A stretch of DNA of 36,429 bases from assembly GCF_014646935.1 (NCBI RefSeq), contig NZ_BMOF01000020.1, positions 1-36,429 on the forward strand. The letters run 5' to 3'. The notes beneath the pieces were generated by a model. It was not told the origin of the DNA. It made no database searches and saw nothing but the letters and a program-made list of their open reading frames with translations. This DNA comes from Calditerricola satsumensis. GTDB lineage: Bacteria; Bacillota; Bacilli; Calditerricolales; Calditerricolaceae. Below, piece by piece: positions 1 to 7,044 of this stretch. The translations under genes were made by a program, and so were the position numbers. Position 1 is the first letter of the stretch. Each line of letters starts with the position of its first letter.

Positions 1-57
1 TAGATTTTCTCGTGAGTGACCGGCTTCACTTCGGTTAGGTTTTTATGTGAGTTGACA
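1..57. mobile_element. Terminus of an insertion sequence, rest outside window
   Basis: The first 57 bases match, in inverted orientation, the terminus at 35465 that leads into a DDE transposase gene. The outermost bases read TGTCAACTCACATAAAAACC inward from position 57 on the minus strand, the same as at 35465. Identity is nearly complete for about 35 bases and then falls (AGCCGGTCACTCACGAGAA against AACCGATCCCTCACGTAAA). This is either the opposite end of the same element type or a diverged copy. The interior lies left of position 1, so no gene is visible. The boundary at 57 is set where the two copies stop matching. Confidence 0.75.
30..51. repeat. IS terminal 22-bp motif, left copy
   Basis: A 22-base motif running from TTCGGTTAGG to ATGTGAG. 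It is identical, in reverse complement, to 35471-35492 and has one change from 35506-35527. It probably belongs to the transposase-binding ends of the IS. A weaker second copy may lie at 1-16 (TTTTCTCGTGAG). Confidence 0.7.
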
Positions 58-154
58 CGGGCGAAACGCGCGTTTTGGGCGCAACGGACAGCGGGCCTCG
101 GGCCATCCCCGGTGGCAAGGTCGTTTGGTACACTAAGGAGGAGAGCGGAGTGAG

Positions 155-502
155 GTGACCACCGTGCGCGTGTTTCAGAAGGACGAGCGCCTCGGCATCG
201 AATTGCCGGTCCTTGAAAAGCCGTGGGGCGCCTACACACGGGAAGAGCGCGAGGCCATCCTCAAGGAGTGGGAACGGATCCGGGGCACGATCCCCGACCG
301 CATCAAGGCGCTCGAAGCCGAAATCGAGGCCCTGCAGGCGCGGCTGAACCAGGCCGACCGCGAAGAGGAGATCGACCGCCTGTGGGCGGCGGTGTGCGAG
401 TGCGCCAGCCGCATCAACGACCTGAACAACTGGTACCGCACCCAGCCCGACGTCGAGCCGGACCCGGACATCGCCGCCGAACACCGCGAAAGGGAGAAGT
501 GA
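155..502 (+). CDS. Hypothetical coiled-coil protein, 115 aa
   Basis: I do not recognise this protein. The start is GTG, preceded by AAGGAGGAG at a usable distance. There is no signal peptide or membrane segment. The middle (residues about 25-95) is highly charged and helical, with a leucine/isoleucine spacing that suggests a coiled coil (IKALEAEIEALQARL). The C-terminus is acidic. Two cysteines lie close together in CECA (about residues 81-84). It stands alone between the IS end and the convergent ABC permease gene. Codon use fits the rest of the window, so it is probably a real gene rather than IS cargo. No function can be proposed. Confidence 0.6.
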   Translation: MTTVRVFQKDERLGIELPVLEKPWGAYTREEREAILKEWERIRGTIPDRIKALEAEIEALQARLNQADREEEIDRLWAAVCECASRINDLNNWYRTQPDVEPDPDIAAEHREREK

Positions 503-557
503 CGCCGCGGCCGGCTAAACCCAAGCGGGCGCGGCGCCACCCCGTCGGGCATCTTCG

Positions 558-1541
558 CTAGGTCAGCATGTCCTGCCGGGTGAACACCCAAAAGGCGGCA
601 AGAAGCGCGGCCGCCCCCCACACGCCGAGCACGGCGAGGGAAAAGGGCAGCGTCATCCCTTCGATCGGCGGGGCGTTCCCCGCCAGGTAGTCGGTCAACT
701 GCAGGTTAACGACGAAGAGGTATTTGGCCGTCTGCCACGAGGAGACCATCTCCGTCAGGATGACGCCGGCGATGAGGGCGGACAGCATCGTCCCCATGGC
801 CGCCGCCGTGCTGCGCAACAGGACGGACAAGAGGAACGACAACGTGGCGACGATAACCGTGGCGTACCACACCAGCCCCGCCTGCATGAGCAAGTACAGC
901 CCCTGCGGGAGGACGTGAACCCGATCGGTCCGCACGGTCTCGCCGACAATCTGGAAGCCGGTCAGCACGGGCATCGTCCAGCCGCTGTAGCCGAACACCA
1001 GACCGGAGATGAGGTACGCCAGCAGCACCGTCGCGGCGATGATCAGCGACACGAAGAGGAGCAGGGCCAGGTATTTGCTCAACAGGATTTTCCATCGTCG
1101 CACCGGGCGCGTGAGGAGCAGCTTGATCGTCCCCCCGGTGTGCTCGCCCGACACCATGTCCGCCGCCACGACGACGACAAGAAGCGGAACGAAGAGCGAA
1201 GCGGACCGCTCCAGAAAGACGCGGGCAAAGGTGACCCCGCCGGGGGCGAAGGGGTTGATGTCGTGGTCGAGGTAGTACTGCCGCTGCTGGAGGCGGATCT
1301 TGAGGAGGCGGCGCCATTCGTCCGTCAGGCGGGCGCTCGTGAGCCGGTTTTGCAGATCGACGATCTCCTGCTGCACGATCGTCCGCCAGTCCTTCGTTCC
1401 CAGGCGCTTCTGCTGCTCCACCGTCGTCTTGTACTGGGCATAGGTGAAAACGGGGATCAGCACGGCCAAGATGGCCAGCACGACGTAAAACCGCTTCTTC
1501 CGCACCACTTTCAGGATTTCGTTGTACACCAGGGCCAGCAT
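558..1541 (-). CDS. ABC-2 type transporter permease
   Basis: A membrane subunit of about 327 aa that should pair with the ATPase encoded just upstream. TM1 lies near the N-terminus (RFYVVLAILAVLIPVF). A soluble, charged loop of about 80 residues follows, then about five hydrophobic segments including ASLFVPLLVVVVAADMVSGE. The sequence SGEHTGGTIKLLLTRPV is typical of ABC-2 permeases, where it precedes the coupling region. The ATG overlaps the ATPase stop in TGATG, so the two are probably translationally coupled. An in-frame start 13 codons upstream is rejected because it lies inside the ATPase gene. The substrate is unknown; family members export antibiotics, lipids or peptides. Confidence 0.85.
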   Translation of the reverse strand: MLALVYNEILKVVRKKRFYVVLAILAVLIPVFTYAQYKTTVEQQKRLGTKDWRTIVQQEIVDLQNRLTSARLTDEWRRLLKIRLQQRQYYLDHDINPFAPGGVTFARVFLERSASLFVPLLVVVVAADMVSGEHTGGTIKLLLTRPVRRWKILLSKYLALLLFVSLIIAATVLLAYLISGLVFGYSGWTMPVLTGFQIVGETVRTDRVHVLPQGLYLLMQAGLVWYATVIVATLSFLLSVLLRSTAAAMGTMLSALIAGVILTEMVSSWQTAKYLFVVNLQLTDYLAGNAPPIEGMTLPFSLAVLGVWGAAALLAAFWVFTRQDMLT

Positions 1542-2494
1542 CACGCGATCCCCTCTCCCTCGGTCAGGCGCAGGAACCACTCTTCCAAGGTCGGGACCTT
1601 GCGCACGATCCCGTATACGGCCACCTGCGCGGCGGCCAGCTGGCGGTTGGCCTCCGGAATGCGGTCAAAGGGCATGTGACAGACGACGGCCGGTTTCCCG
1701 TTCGCCGGCCCTTCGTCCTCGTCCAGCACCCGCACCTGCGGAACGGCGGCCAGCACGCGCCGCGCAACTTCGGCATTGTCGACGTGCCACGCCACGCGCC
1801 CCTCGTCTTCGGCCAAGAGCTCGTCCACCCGCCCGATGCGCAGGATCCGCCCGCGGTGGATCAGGGCCACCCGGTCGCACATCAACTGCACTTCGGCCAA
1901 GAGGTGGCTCGACACGAAGACCGCCAAGCCTTCGGCCGCCAGCGCTCGAATCAGCTCGCGCATCTCGCGGATGCCCGACGGATCCAGGCCGTTGGTCGGC
2001 TCGTCGAGAATGAGCAGCTCCGGACGGGCGAGGAGCGCCTGCGCGATGCCCAAGCGCTGGCGCATGCCCAGGGAGTAGGTCTTTACCTTGTCGTCCAGGC
2101 GCCGCTCCAGGCCCACGATGCGGGCCACCTCCTCAATGCGGGCTAGGGGCACACCGCCGATCATGCGCGCAAAGTGAAGCAGGTTCTCCCGCCCCGATAA
2201 AAAGGGATAGAGTTCCGGGTTCTCCACAATGCACCCGATGCGGCGCAAAGCTTCCTCCGGCTGCCGGTGCACGTCAAAGCCGGCAATCGTCACCGATCCG
2301 CTTGAGGGGCGGATCAAGCCGACCAGCATGCGGATGGTCGTCGTCTTTCCGGCACCGTTTGGCCCGAGGAAGCCGAACACTTCCCCCGGGTACACGTCAA
2401 AGGTCACGCCCTCGACCAGCGTGCGCCGGCCAATGCGCTTGGACAGCCCGCGCACGGCCAACACCGGTTCGCGTCGCTGTTTGCCTCCGTTCAT
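1541..2494 (-). CDS. ABC transporter ATP-binding protein, ABC-2/BcrA type
   Basis: The nucleotide-binding subunit, about 317 aa. Walker A is GPNGAGKTT, the signature region is YSLGMRQRLGIAQALL, and Walker B with the catalytic Glu is LLILDEPTNGLDP, followed by the switch His (SSHLL). A C-terminal extension of about 90 residues is typical of BcrA/NatA-like exporters. The ATG at 2494 is preferred because GGAGGGG precedes it by 5 nt; an in-frame GTG at 2527 would overlap the upstream gene. The stop overlaps the permease ATG. Lantibiotic or bacitracin-type immunity is one possible role, but nothing here fixes the substrate. Confidence 0.88.
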   Translation of the reverse strand: MNGGKQRREPVLAVRGLSKRIGRRTLVEGVTFDVYPGEVFGFLGPNGAGKTTTIRMLVGLIRPSSGSVTIAGFDVHRQPEEALRRIGCIVENPELYPFLSGRENLLHFARMIGGVPLARIEEVARIVGLERRLDDKVKTYSLGMRQRLGIAQALLARPELLILDEPTNGLDPSGIREMRELIRALAAEGLAVFVSSHLLAEVQLMCDRVALIHRGRILRIGRVDELLAEDEGRVAWHVDNAEVARRVLAAVPQVRVLDEDEGPANGKPAVVCHMPFDRIPEANRQLAAAQVAVYGIVRKVPTLEEWFLRLTEGEGIA

Positions 2495-2523
2495 GGCTTC
2501 CCCTCCGCGCTGGCGGTTTTCGC

Positions 2524-3300
2524 TCACCGCACCACCTGCCAGATGCGTTCGGCAATGGCGGCATATCCGGCGCCGTTCGGATGGAACCGGTCCGCCGCCA
2601 GGTATTCATCCAGGTGAAACTGGAACAGGTCAACGAGCGGCACGACGGCCACATTGGGCATATGGGCCGTTCGCGCGGCCACCTCGGCATTCCACCGCTC
2701 GAGGAGCGCCGTGATCGCCTCTCCCTCCGGCCAGGTGGCATACGGGTTGTACAGGCCGACGTAGACGATCGGGGCACGGGGATTGATCGCCCGCAGCTCC
2801 GTCACGATGCGCACCACGCGGGCAAGGCTCTCGTCGAAGACGCGCCGGGCATGGGCCAAATCGACGCCCGTCTCCTGGGCGGCCACGCGCAGATCGTTGC
2901 CCCCGATGGACAGCGTGATCAGGTCGGCCCGGGCAATCGTCTGGCGGAAGGCGGGTTCCTTTTGCAAACGGCTGAGGAGCTGGTCCGACCGGTAACCGTT
3001 GACGGCGAGGTTGTGGACATACACGGGCTTCTTCCGCGCCTCGGCCACCCGCTGCCGCAACCGTCCGAGGTAGCCAAGGCCTTCGGAATCCCCGGCTCCG
3101 CGCGTCAGGGAATCGCCCAGTCCCACCAGGCGAATGGCCGTATCGGAACCCGGCTCCACGACCGAAGGCGGGCGAGCGGGTTGGGCCGCCGGCGGGCGAG
3201 CGGAAACCACATCGTATACGGCCAGCACAAATCCGCCGGCCCAAACGAGGGTCAGCACGAGCGCGAGGATTCCGAGCGCGACGATTCCTGGACGGTACAC
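2524..3300 (-). CDS. Membrane-anchored SGNH/GDSL hydrolase
   Basis: About 258 aa. An N-terminal hydrophobic helix (IVALGILALVLTLVWAGGFVLAV) followed by a proline-rich spacer suggests an enzyme held outside the membrane. Block I is GLGDSLTRGAGD (nucleophile Ser), block II contains NLAVNG, block III is SIGGNDL, and block V DRFHPNGAGY carries the Asp-His pair, so all SGNH catalytic elements are present. The family hydrolyses esters of lipids, carbohydrates or cell-wall material; this substrate is unknown. The GTG at 3300 is chosen because AAAGGGGGG lies just upstream; TTG 3324 and ATG 3321 are alternatives with weaker Shine-Dalgarno sequences. It is followed 29 nt later by the ABC ATPase, so it may share that transcript. 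Confidence 0.85.
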   Translation of the reverse strand: MYRPGIVALGILALVLTLVWAGGFVLAVYDVVSARPPAAQPARPPSVVEPGSDTAIRLVGLGDSLTRGAGDSEGLGYLGRLRQRVAEARKKPVYVHNLAVNGYRSDQLLSRLQKEPAFRQTIARADLITLSIGGNDLRVAAQETGVDLAHARRVFDESLARVVRIVTELRAINPRAPIVYVGLYNPYATWPEGEAITALLERWNAEVAARTAHMPNVAVVPLVDLFQFHLDEYLAADRFHPNGAGYAAIAERIWQVVR

Positions 3301-3350
3301 GGTTTCCCCCCTTTCTTGCATCAAGTGGGGACGCCCTTCTCATTTTCCCG

Positions 3351-3378
3351 TAAAATTTTTCTTCCCGCAAACCGATAC
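3351..3378 (+). promoter_or_regulatory. Candidate sigma-D (FliA-type) promoter of motAB
   Basis: TAAA at 3351-3354, a 16-nt spacer, then aCCGATAC at 3371-3378. This fits the motility sigma factor consensus TAAA-N15-GCCGATAT, allowing one extra spacer base and two mismatches. It lies about 100 nt before the motA start and points toward it. Stator genes are classic sigma-D targets in Bacillus. Confidence 0.6.
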
Positions 3379-3475
3379 AAAGAGTAAGGCCACCTTCGCG
3401 CGTGAAGCAGCCAACCCTCATCGGCCGGCTCAGCCCTTCGGGGACACACCAGCTTATGGGGAGGTACGGACAGGA

Positions 3476-4285
3476 ATGGATCGCACCACGTTGCTCGGCA
3501 TCGTCATCGGCGTCACCTCGCTGGTTCTCGGCTTTGTGCTCGAGGGCGGCCACATCGGTGCGCTCTTTCAGCTGACCGCGGCGCTCATCGTCTTTGGCGG
3601 AACGCTGGGCGCCGTCACGATCAGCTTCCCCTGGTCCCAGCTCAAAAAAATCCCCCGCATGTTGAAAGAGGCCTTCACGGAACCCAAGCGCGACCCCCAC
3701 AAGCTGATCGAGGAATTGGTGGAGCTGGCCACCGTCGCACGGCGGGAAGGGCTCCTCGCCCTGGAGTCGCGCGCCATGGAACACCCTCACCCGTTTCTGC
3801 GCGAAGGGCTGATGATGGCCGTCGACGGCGTCGATCCCCAGGCGCTGAAGCAGATCCTTGAGCTCACCATCGACACGCGGGAAGAGGAAAAGCTTCGCGC
3901 GATCCGCATTTTTGAGGCGGCCGGCGGGTTTGCGCCGACCATGGGCATCATCGGCACGGTGATGGGGCTTGTCCACGTGCTCAGCAACATCAACGACCCC
4001 AGCAACCTCGGCCCGGCGATTGCCGTGGCGTTTATCGCCACGCTGTATGGTGTGGCGAGCGCCAACCTGCTGTACCTTCCCCTCGCCAACAAACTGAAAG
4101 CCCGCCTGCAGGAAGAGCGGTTGGAGCTGGAAATGATGCTGGAAGGCATCCTCTCCCTGCAAGCCGGCGAACACCCGCAGCTCATTCAGACCAAGCTCGC
4201 GGCCTTCGTGCAAGGGCGCGTTCCGGCCAAAGCGGAGAGGGAGGAGACCGCGTATGCGCAAGCGCAGAGCTCACGAAGCGCATGA
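3476..4285 (+). CDS. motA: Flagellar stator protein MotA/MotP
   Basis: An ion-conducting stator subunit of about 269 aa that couples proton or sodium flow to flagellar rotation. TM1 and TM2 are at residues about 1-50, with the conserved GGTLGAVTISFP after TM2. A large cytoplasmic domain follows (about 55-165), then TM3/TM4 with FAPTMGIIGTVMGL and AVAFIATLYGVASANLLYLPLA. The ATG at 3476 follows GGGGAGG and ACAGGA. Its end overlaps motB by 32 nt. The N-terminus and loop look slightly more like the MotP branch than classic MotA. I did not resolve ion choice, so the symbol marks the family only. Confidence 0.9.
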   Translation: MDRTTLLGIVIGVTSLVLGFVLEGGHIGALFQLTAALIVFGGTLGAVTISFPWSQLKKIPRMLKEAFTEPKRDPHKLIEELVELATVARREGLLALESRAMEHPHPFLREGLMMAVDGVDPQALKQILELTIDTREEEKLRAIRIFEAAGGFAPTMGIIGTVMGLVHVLSNINDPSNLGPAIAVAFIATLYGVASANLLYLPLANKLKARLQEERLELEMMLEGILSLQAGEHPQLIQTKLAAFVQGRVPAKAEREETAYAQAQSSRSA

Positions 4286-5015
4286 AAACCACGAGCGCTG
4301 GCTGATCACGTATGCCGACCTCATCACCCTGCTCATGATCTTCTTTGTCGTGATGTACGCGCTGAGCAAGCTCGACCAGAACAAATACGCCGTATTCGCC
4401 CAAGCCCTGCAAGCCGAATTTCGCAATGCGGACGCCATCCTGGAAGCCCCCTCGGCGTCCGCGTTTCAGCCAACCAGCCCGGTGGACGAGGCGCCGACGC
4501 CCCGAACGGGAGAAGGTCCCGACGCGATCCCGTCGGAAACGAAACGTCACCTCCTTCAGCGGGAACGGGAACTGCAACAGATGCAAGCCGAACTCGAGAA
4601 AACGATCCGCGCCCACGGCCTGGAAGGACGGGTCTCGGTGGCGAACACCCCGCGCGGCATCGTCCTGCGCCTCAACGACCTCGTGCTCTTCGAATTGGGA
4701 AAGGCCGACCTCCGTCCGGAAGCGCTCGCCCTGCTCGATGAGCTGGCCCGGCTGTTTTCCCCGATCCGCGGCACCATCAGCGTGGAAGGGCACACGGACA
4801 ACATCCCCATCGGTCCCCATTCCCCCTTCCGGGACAACTGGGAGCTGTCCACCGCTCGGGCCCTGTCCGTGGTCCGGTATTTCACGGAAGTCAAAGGATT
4901 GGACCCGCGCAAATTTGTCGCCGTCGGCTACGGCGAATACCGCCCCCTCGTTCCCAACACGTCCGAGCAAAACCGGCAGAAGAACCGGCGCGTGGAAATC
5001 GTCATCCTTCGGTAA
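4254..5015 (+). CDS. motB: Flagellar stator protein MotB/MotS
   Basis: Partner of MotA, 253 aa. A short basic cytoplasmic tail precedes the single TM helix, which carries the ion-binding Asp (D22 in TYADLITLLMIFF). A linker and plug region follow, then a C-terminal OmpA-like peptidoglycan-binding domain (about residues 115-253) with VEGHTDN, NWELSTARA and NRRVEIVI. Length is normal. It starts inside the end of motA, so the two subunits are likely made in a fixed ratio. The TM sequence and gene layout resemble the sodium-driven MotPS pair, but I could not decide ion specificity from sequence alone. A strong terminator follows immediately. Confidence 0.92.
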   Translation: MRKRRAHEAHENHERWLITYADLITLLMIFFVVMYALSKLDQNKYAVFAQALQAEFRNADAILEAPSASAFQPTSPVDEAPTPRTGEGPDAIPSETKRHLLQRERELQQMQAELEKTIRAHGLEGRVSVANTPRGIVLRLNDLVLFELGKADLRPEALALLDELARLFSPIRGTISVEGHTDNIPIGPHSPFRDNWELSTARALSVVRYFTEVKGLDPRKFVAVGYGEYRPLVPNTSEQNRQKNRRVEIVILR

Positions 5016-5029
5016 CGCGAACGCACAGA

Positions 5030-5055
5030 CCCCGAGCCGAGGCTCGGGGTTGTTC
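5030..5055 (+). terminator. Intrinsic terminator after motB
   Basis: A perfect 9-bp stem CCCCGAGCC / GGCTCGGGG with a 2-nt loop, followed by TTGTTC. It lies 15 nt after the motB stop. Confidence 0.8.
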
Positions 5056-5107
5056 GTGCAGAGCCGCCTTCTTTACCCGCCTTCCCGGAAGTCCACCTTG
5101 CCTCACG

Positions 5108-5437
5108 CTAGCGCCGCTGCTCGAGGCGCCGCACGCGATCTTCCAGCCGGTCGATCCGCCGATCTAGCCGGTTGATTTCCCGCTCCAAGCGGGTCACGCG
5201 GCGCTCCAGATTGAAAATGCGAGGCATCGGCAGCTGCTGCTGAACGGGCAAGAAGGGGGCAACGGGAAACTGCTGAGCGGGCGAGAAGGGGGCAACGGGA
5301 ACCAGCAGGACCTGGCCAACATCGAACTGATTCGGATCGCGCAGGCGGTTGGCCTCCATGATCGCCTCAACCGACAAGCCGTAACGAGCGGCGATGGACC
5401 ACAGCGTCTCGCCGGGTTGCACAATGTGCCGAATCAT
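5108..5437 (-). CDS. Small LysM protein with C-terminal coiled coil
   Basis: 109 aa. An N-terminal LysM domain (residues about 3-47: HIVQPGETLWSIAARYGLS ... VGQVLLVP) binds peptidoglycan-type glycans. A proline/glutamine linker follows with a tandem near-repeat (VAPFSPAQQFP, VAPFLPVQQQLP). Then come about five heptads of the form LxRxIxR (LERRVTR, LEREINR, LDRRIDR, LEDRVRR), which predict a strong oligomeric coiled coil. There is no signal peptide. The ATG has an excellent AAGGAGG 8 nt upstream. LysM proteins without export signals in sporulating Firmicutes are often spore-coat or cortex proteins (SafA-like); that role is an inference here. Confidence 0.75.
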   Translation of the reverse strand: MIRHIVQPGETLWSIAARYGLSVEAIMEANRLRDPNQFDVGQVLLVPVAPFSPAQQFPVAPFLPVQQQLPMPRIFNLERRVTRLEREINRLDRRIDRLEDRVRRLEQRR

Positions 5438-5577
5438 CTCGGCTCCCTCCTTAATGGGGTGGCCTTCCCCCTTGTTCCCTTTTACTCTATTGGCTGAAAC
5501 GGCAAAATTTCCGGGATGGCGGCCTATTCGAACAAAAATGGTCGTCTCCCCACCCAAAAGAAGATCCACTCCTGTCC

Positions 5578-5622
5578 AAAACAAAAACGGGAGCGGTGCC
5601 CTTTGCACGCGCTCCCCGTTTT
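5578..5622 (-). terminator. rnpB: Intrinsic terminator of rnpB
   Basis: On the minus strand, AACGGGGAGCG pairs with CGCTCCCGTT (one bulge), followed by a T-rich run reading TTTTTGTTTTG. It lies about 30 nt beyond the 3' end of the RNase P RNA. Confidence 0.7.
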
Positions 5623-5650
5623 GGTCGTCGGGATTCGGGTTATGTAGGGC

Positions 5651-6075
5651 GGGAAAGCAATCCTGTAAGCCGGGTTCTGTTCCCCGAGTGGTCGAGCGGC
5701 CCTCTGGCCTCCCACCCATTGGGGCGGCAACCATCTATCTGGGCCGTCCATTGCTGAACGGCTCAAGCGGCCTACCCAGGGACCACGCGGGCCACGTGTG
5801 CCGCGCGGGATGCGCGGCTGTCCCTCTACTAGGCCTTGCTCCGGGTGGGGTTTACCAGGTCGACAGTCGCCAGCCGACCTCGTGAGCTCTTACCTCACGG
5901 TTCCACCCTTGCCTGTGCGACCGAAACCGGTCGCCATCGGCGGTCTGGTTTCTGTGGCACTATCCTTCGGCTCGCGCCGACTGGGTGTTACCCAGCACCC
6001 TGCCCTGTGGAGCCCGGACTTTCCTCCAGCGGGGGCTTGCGCCACTCCGCCAGCGGTTGCCCGGATTGCTTTCCC
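5651..6075 (-). ncRNA. rnpB: RNase P RNA, A-type architecture
   Basis: The catalytic RNA that matures tRNA 5' ends. Helix P1 is visible as GGGAAAGCAATCC at the 5' end and its exact complement GGATTGCTTTCCC at the 3' end, which sets the limits. Inside are the conserved GAGGAAAGTCCGGGCTCC, a GGTAAACCCCACC stretch, GGAGCAAGGCC, GGGTAGGCCGCTTGAG (the L15 region that binds tRNA CCA) and the 3' ACAGAACCCGGCTTAC. The GGAGCAAGGCC/GGTAGGCCGCTTGAG pairing is the P15-P17 arrangement of A-type RNA, close to the E. coli sequence. B. subtilis B-type RNA differs there. Length is about 425 nt. The exact ends are inferred from P1. Confidence 0.93.
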
Positions 6076-6088
6076 GATGGTCACGAGA

Positions 6089-6120
6089 CAACAAAAGCGC
6101 GGCGTTTTGCGGCACCGCGC
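6089..6120 (-). terminator. Intrinsic terminator between 3D-protein gene and rnpB
   Basis: Minus strand: GCGCGG and CCGCGC flank a 12-nt loop and are followed by TTTTGTTG. It lies after the stop at 6176 and 14-45 nt before the rnpB 5' end. It may instead be a hairpin in an rnpB leader, since no clear rnpB promoter was found in the short gap. Confidence 0.55.
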
Positions 6121-6175
6121 ATTTGCTAGTTTATCATAGAACGCGTCGCGAAACAAGAGGGAATGGATGGCAAGC

Positions 6176-6895
6176 TCATTCGATCACGTACACGCGGACA
6201 TTCCTCTTGACGCCAAACGCGACGGCTTCCCTCACGTCGTTAAAAAACACGTCGATGCGGTTCCCTTTGATCGCGCCCCCCGTGTCCTGGGCAACGCGAT
6301 ACCCGATGCCTTCGATGTACACCAGCGATCCCAGCGGGATGACCCGCGGATCGACGGCGATGGTGACCCCCTCAACCGCCCGCTCCCCGCTGGCCGTGAT
6401 CCCGTAGGCCGGATGGCCGGGCCATTTGCCGGTCGACTCCGGTCCGGCCGTGTAAGCCGTCAACGTCATGGTGTACACCTTGCCCTGCCCGCCACCGGGC
6501 GCCGCGGAGGCGGCAAGCGAAGCCGTCCGCACGGTGTGCCGGTCCCCTTTTTCCTTCTCCACCGGCGGGTTCGCCACCGCATCGCCCGGTTTCGGGATGA
6601 TCAGGCTCTGGCCGACGCGAATGAGCTCGGCCGACGCCAGGCGGTTGGCCGCCACAATGGCCTCGACGGTCACGCCATACCACCGGGACAGCCGAAACAC
6701 CGTCTCACCCGGCTGCACAACGTGCACGACAGCCCCATCGGACGCTGGGGAACGCCCGTCTGCGATCAGGACGTCCTCCTCCATATCGTCCCCCTCCAAA
6801 CCGGGAGCCGGCGCGCCAAAGGCGATCGTTCCCCACGCCAACGCCACGCCGGGTAGGACCACCAGGAGAAGCCGAAGCATGCGCATCTTGGACAT
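6176..6895 (-). CDS. Secreted LysM-3D domain cell-wall protein
   Basis: About 239 aa. An N-terminal signal peptide (LRLLLVVLPGVALAWGTIAFGAPA) is followed by a LysM domain (VVHVVQPGETVFRLSRWYGV ... SLIIP), a charged linker, and a C-terminal 3D domain. The three aspartates of that domain are seen in AVDPRVIP, AQDTGGAI and NRIDVFF. The fold is related to lytic transglycosylases, so it probably trims peptidoglycan like the YocH/YabE/resuscitation-factor group. The ATG at 6895 is preferred, with GAGGTG 9 nt upstream; ATG 6904 directly abuts that sequence. The RBS and start codon are enclosed by a 14-bp inverted repeat, reported separately. Confidence 0.85.
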   Translation of the reverse strand: MSKMRMLRLLLVVLPGVALAWGTIAFGAPAPGLEGDDMEEDVLIADGRSPASDGAVVHVVQPGETVFRLSRWYGVTVEAIVAANRLASAELIRVGQSLIIPKPGDAVANPPVEKEKGDRHTVRTASLAASAAPGGGQGKVYTMTLTAYTAGPESTGKWPGHPAYGITASGERAVEGVTIAVDPRVIPLGSLVYIEGIGYRVAQDTGGAIKGNRIDVFFNDVREAVAFGVKRNVRVYVIE

Positions 6896-6939
6896 GGTAT
6901 GCATCACCTCTTCTAGCCTTTGTTACATACCATGTCCAA
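6888..6939 (-). promoter_or_regulatory. 14-bp perfect inverted repeat around RBS and start codon
   Basis: Arms 6888-6901 and 6926-6939 are exact complements (TTGGACATGGTATG on both strands), with a 24-nt gap. In the mRNA the gap holds the GAGGUG ribosome-binding sequence and one AUG. The 3' arm holds the preferred start AUG at 6895. It could be an RNA hairpin controlling translation or a protein operator. Confidence 0.65.
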
Positions 6940-7001
6940 TTTGTGTGAAAACTATACCTTTTTGTGTTGTTCCAATCGCCCGGGGCCCGACAAAGCGCAA
7001 G

Positions 7002-7023
7002 CGCCCCGGGTAATCCCGGGGCG
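7002..7023 (-). terminator. Hairpin after CoA-transferase gene
   Basis: A perfect 9-bp stem CGCCCCGGG / CCCGGGGCG with a 4-nt loop, 22 nt beyond the stop at 7045. The following minus-strand bases (CTTGCGCTTTG) are only weakly T-rich, so termination efficiency is uncertain. Confidence 0.5.
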
Positions 7024-7044
7024 TCTGTGCGGCGGCGTCGCGCG

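Noticed and set aside
1541-2494. Named bacitracin or lantibiotic resistance exporter
   Set aside because: The ATPase and permease fit the broad BcrAB/ABC-2 class, but there is no sensor kinase, regulator or peptide gene nearby to support a specific drug.
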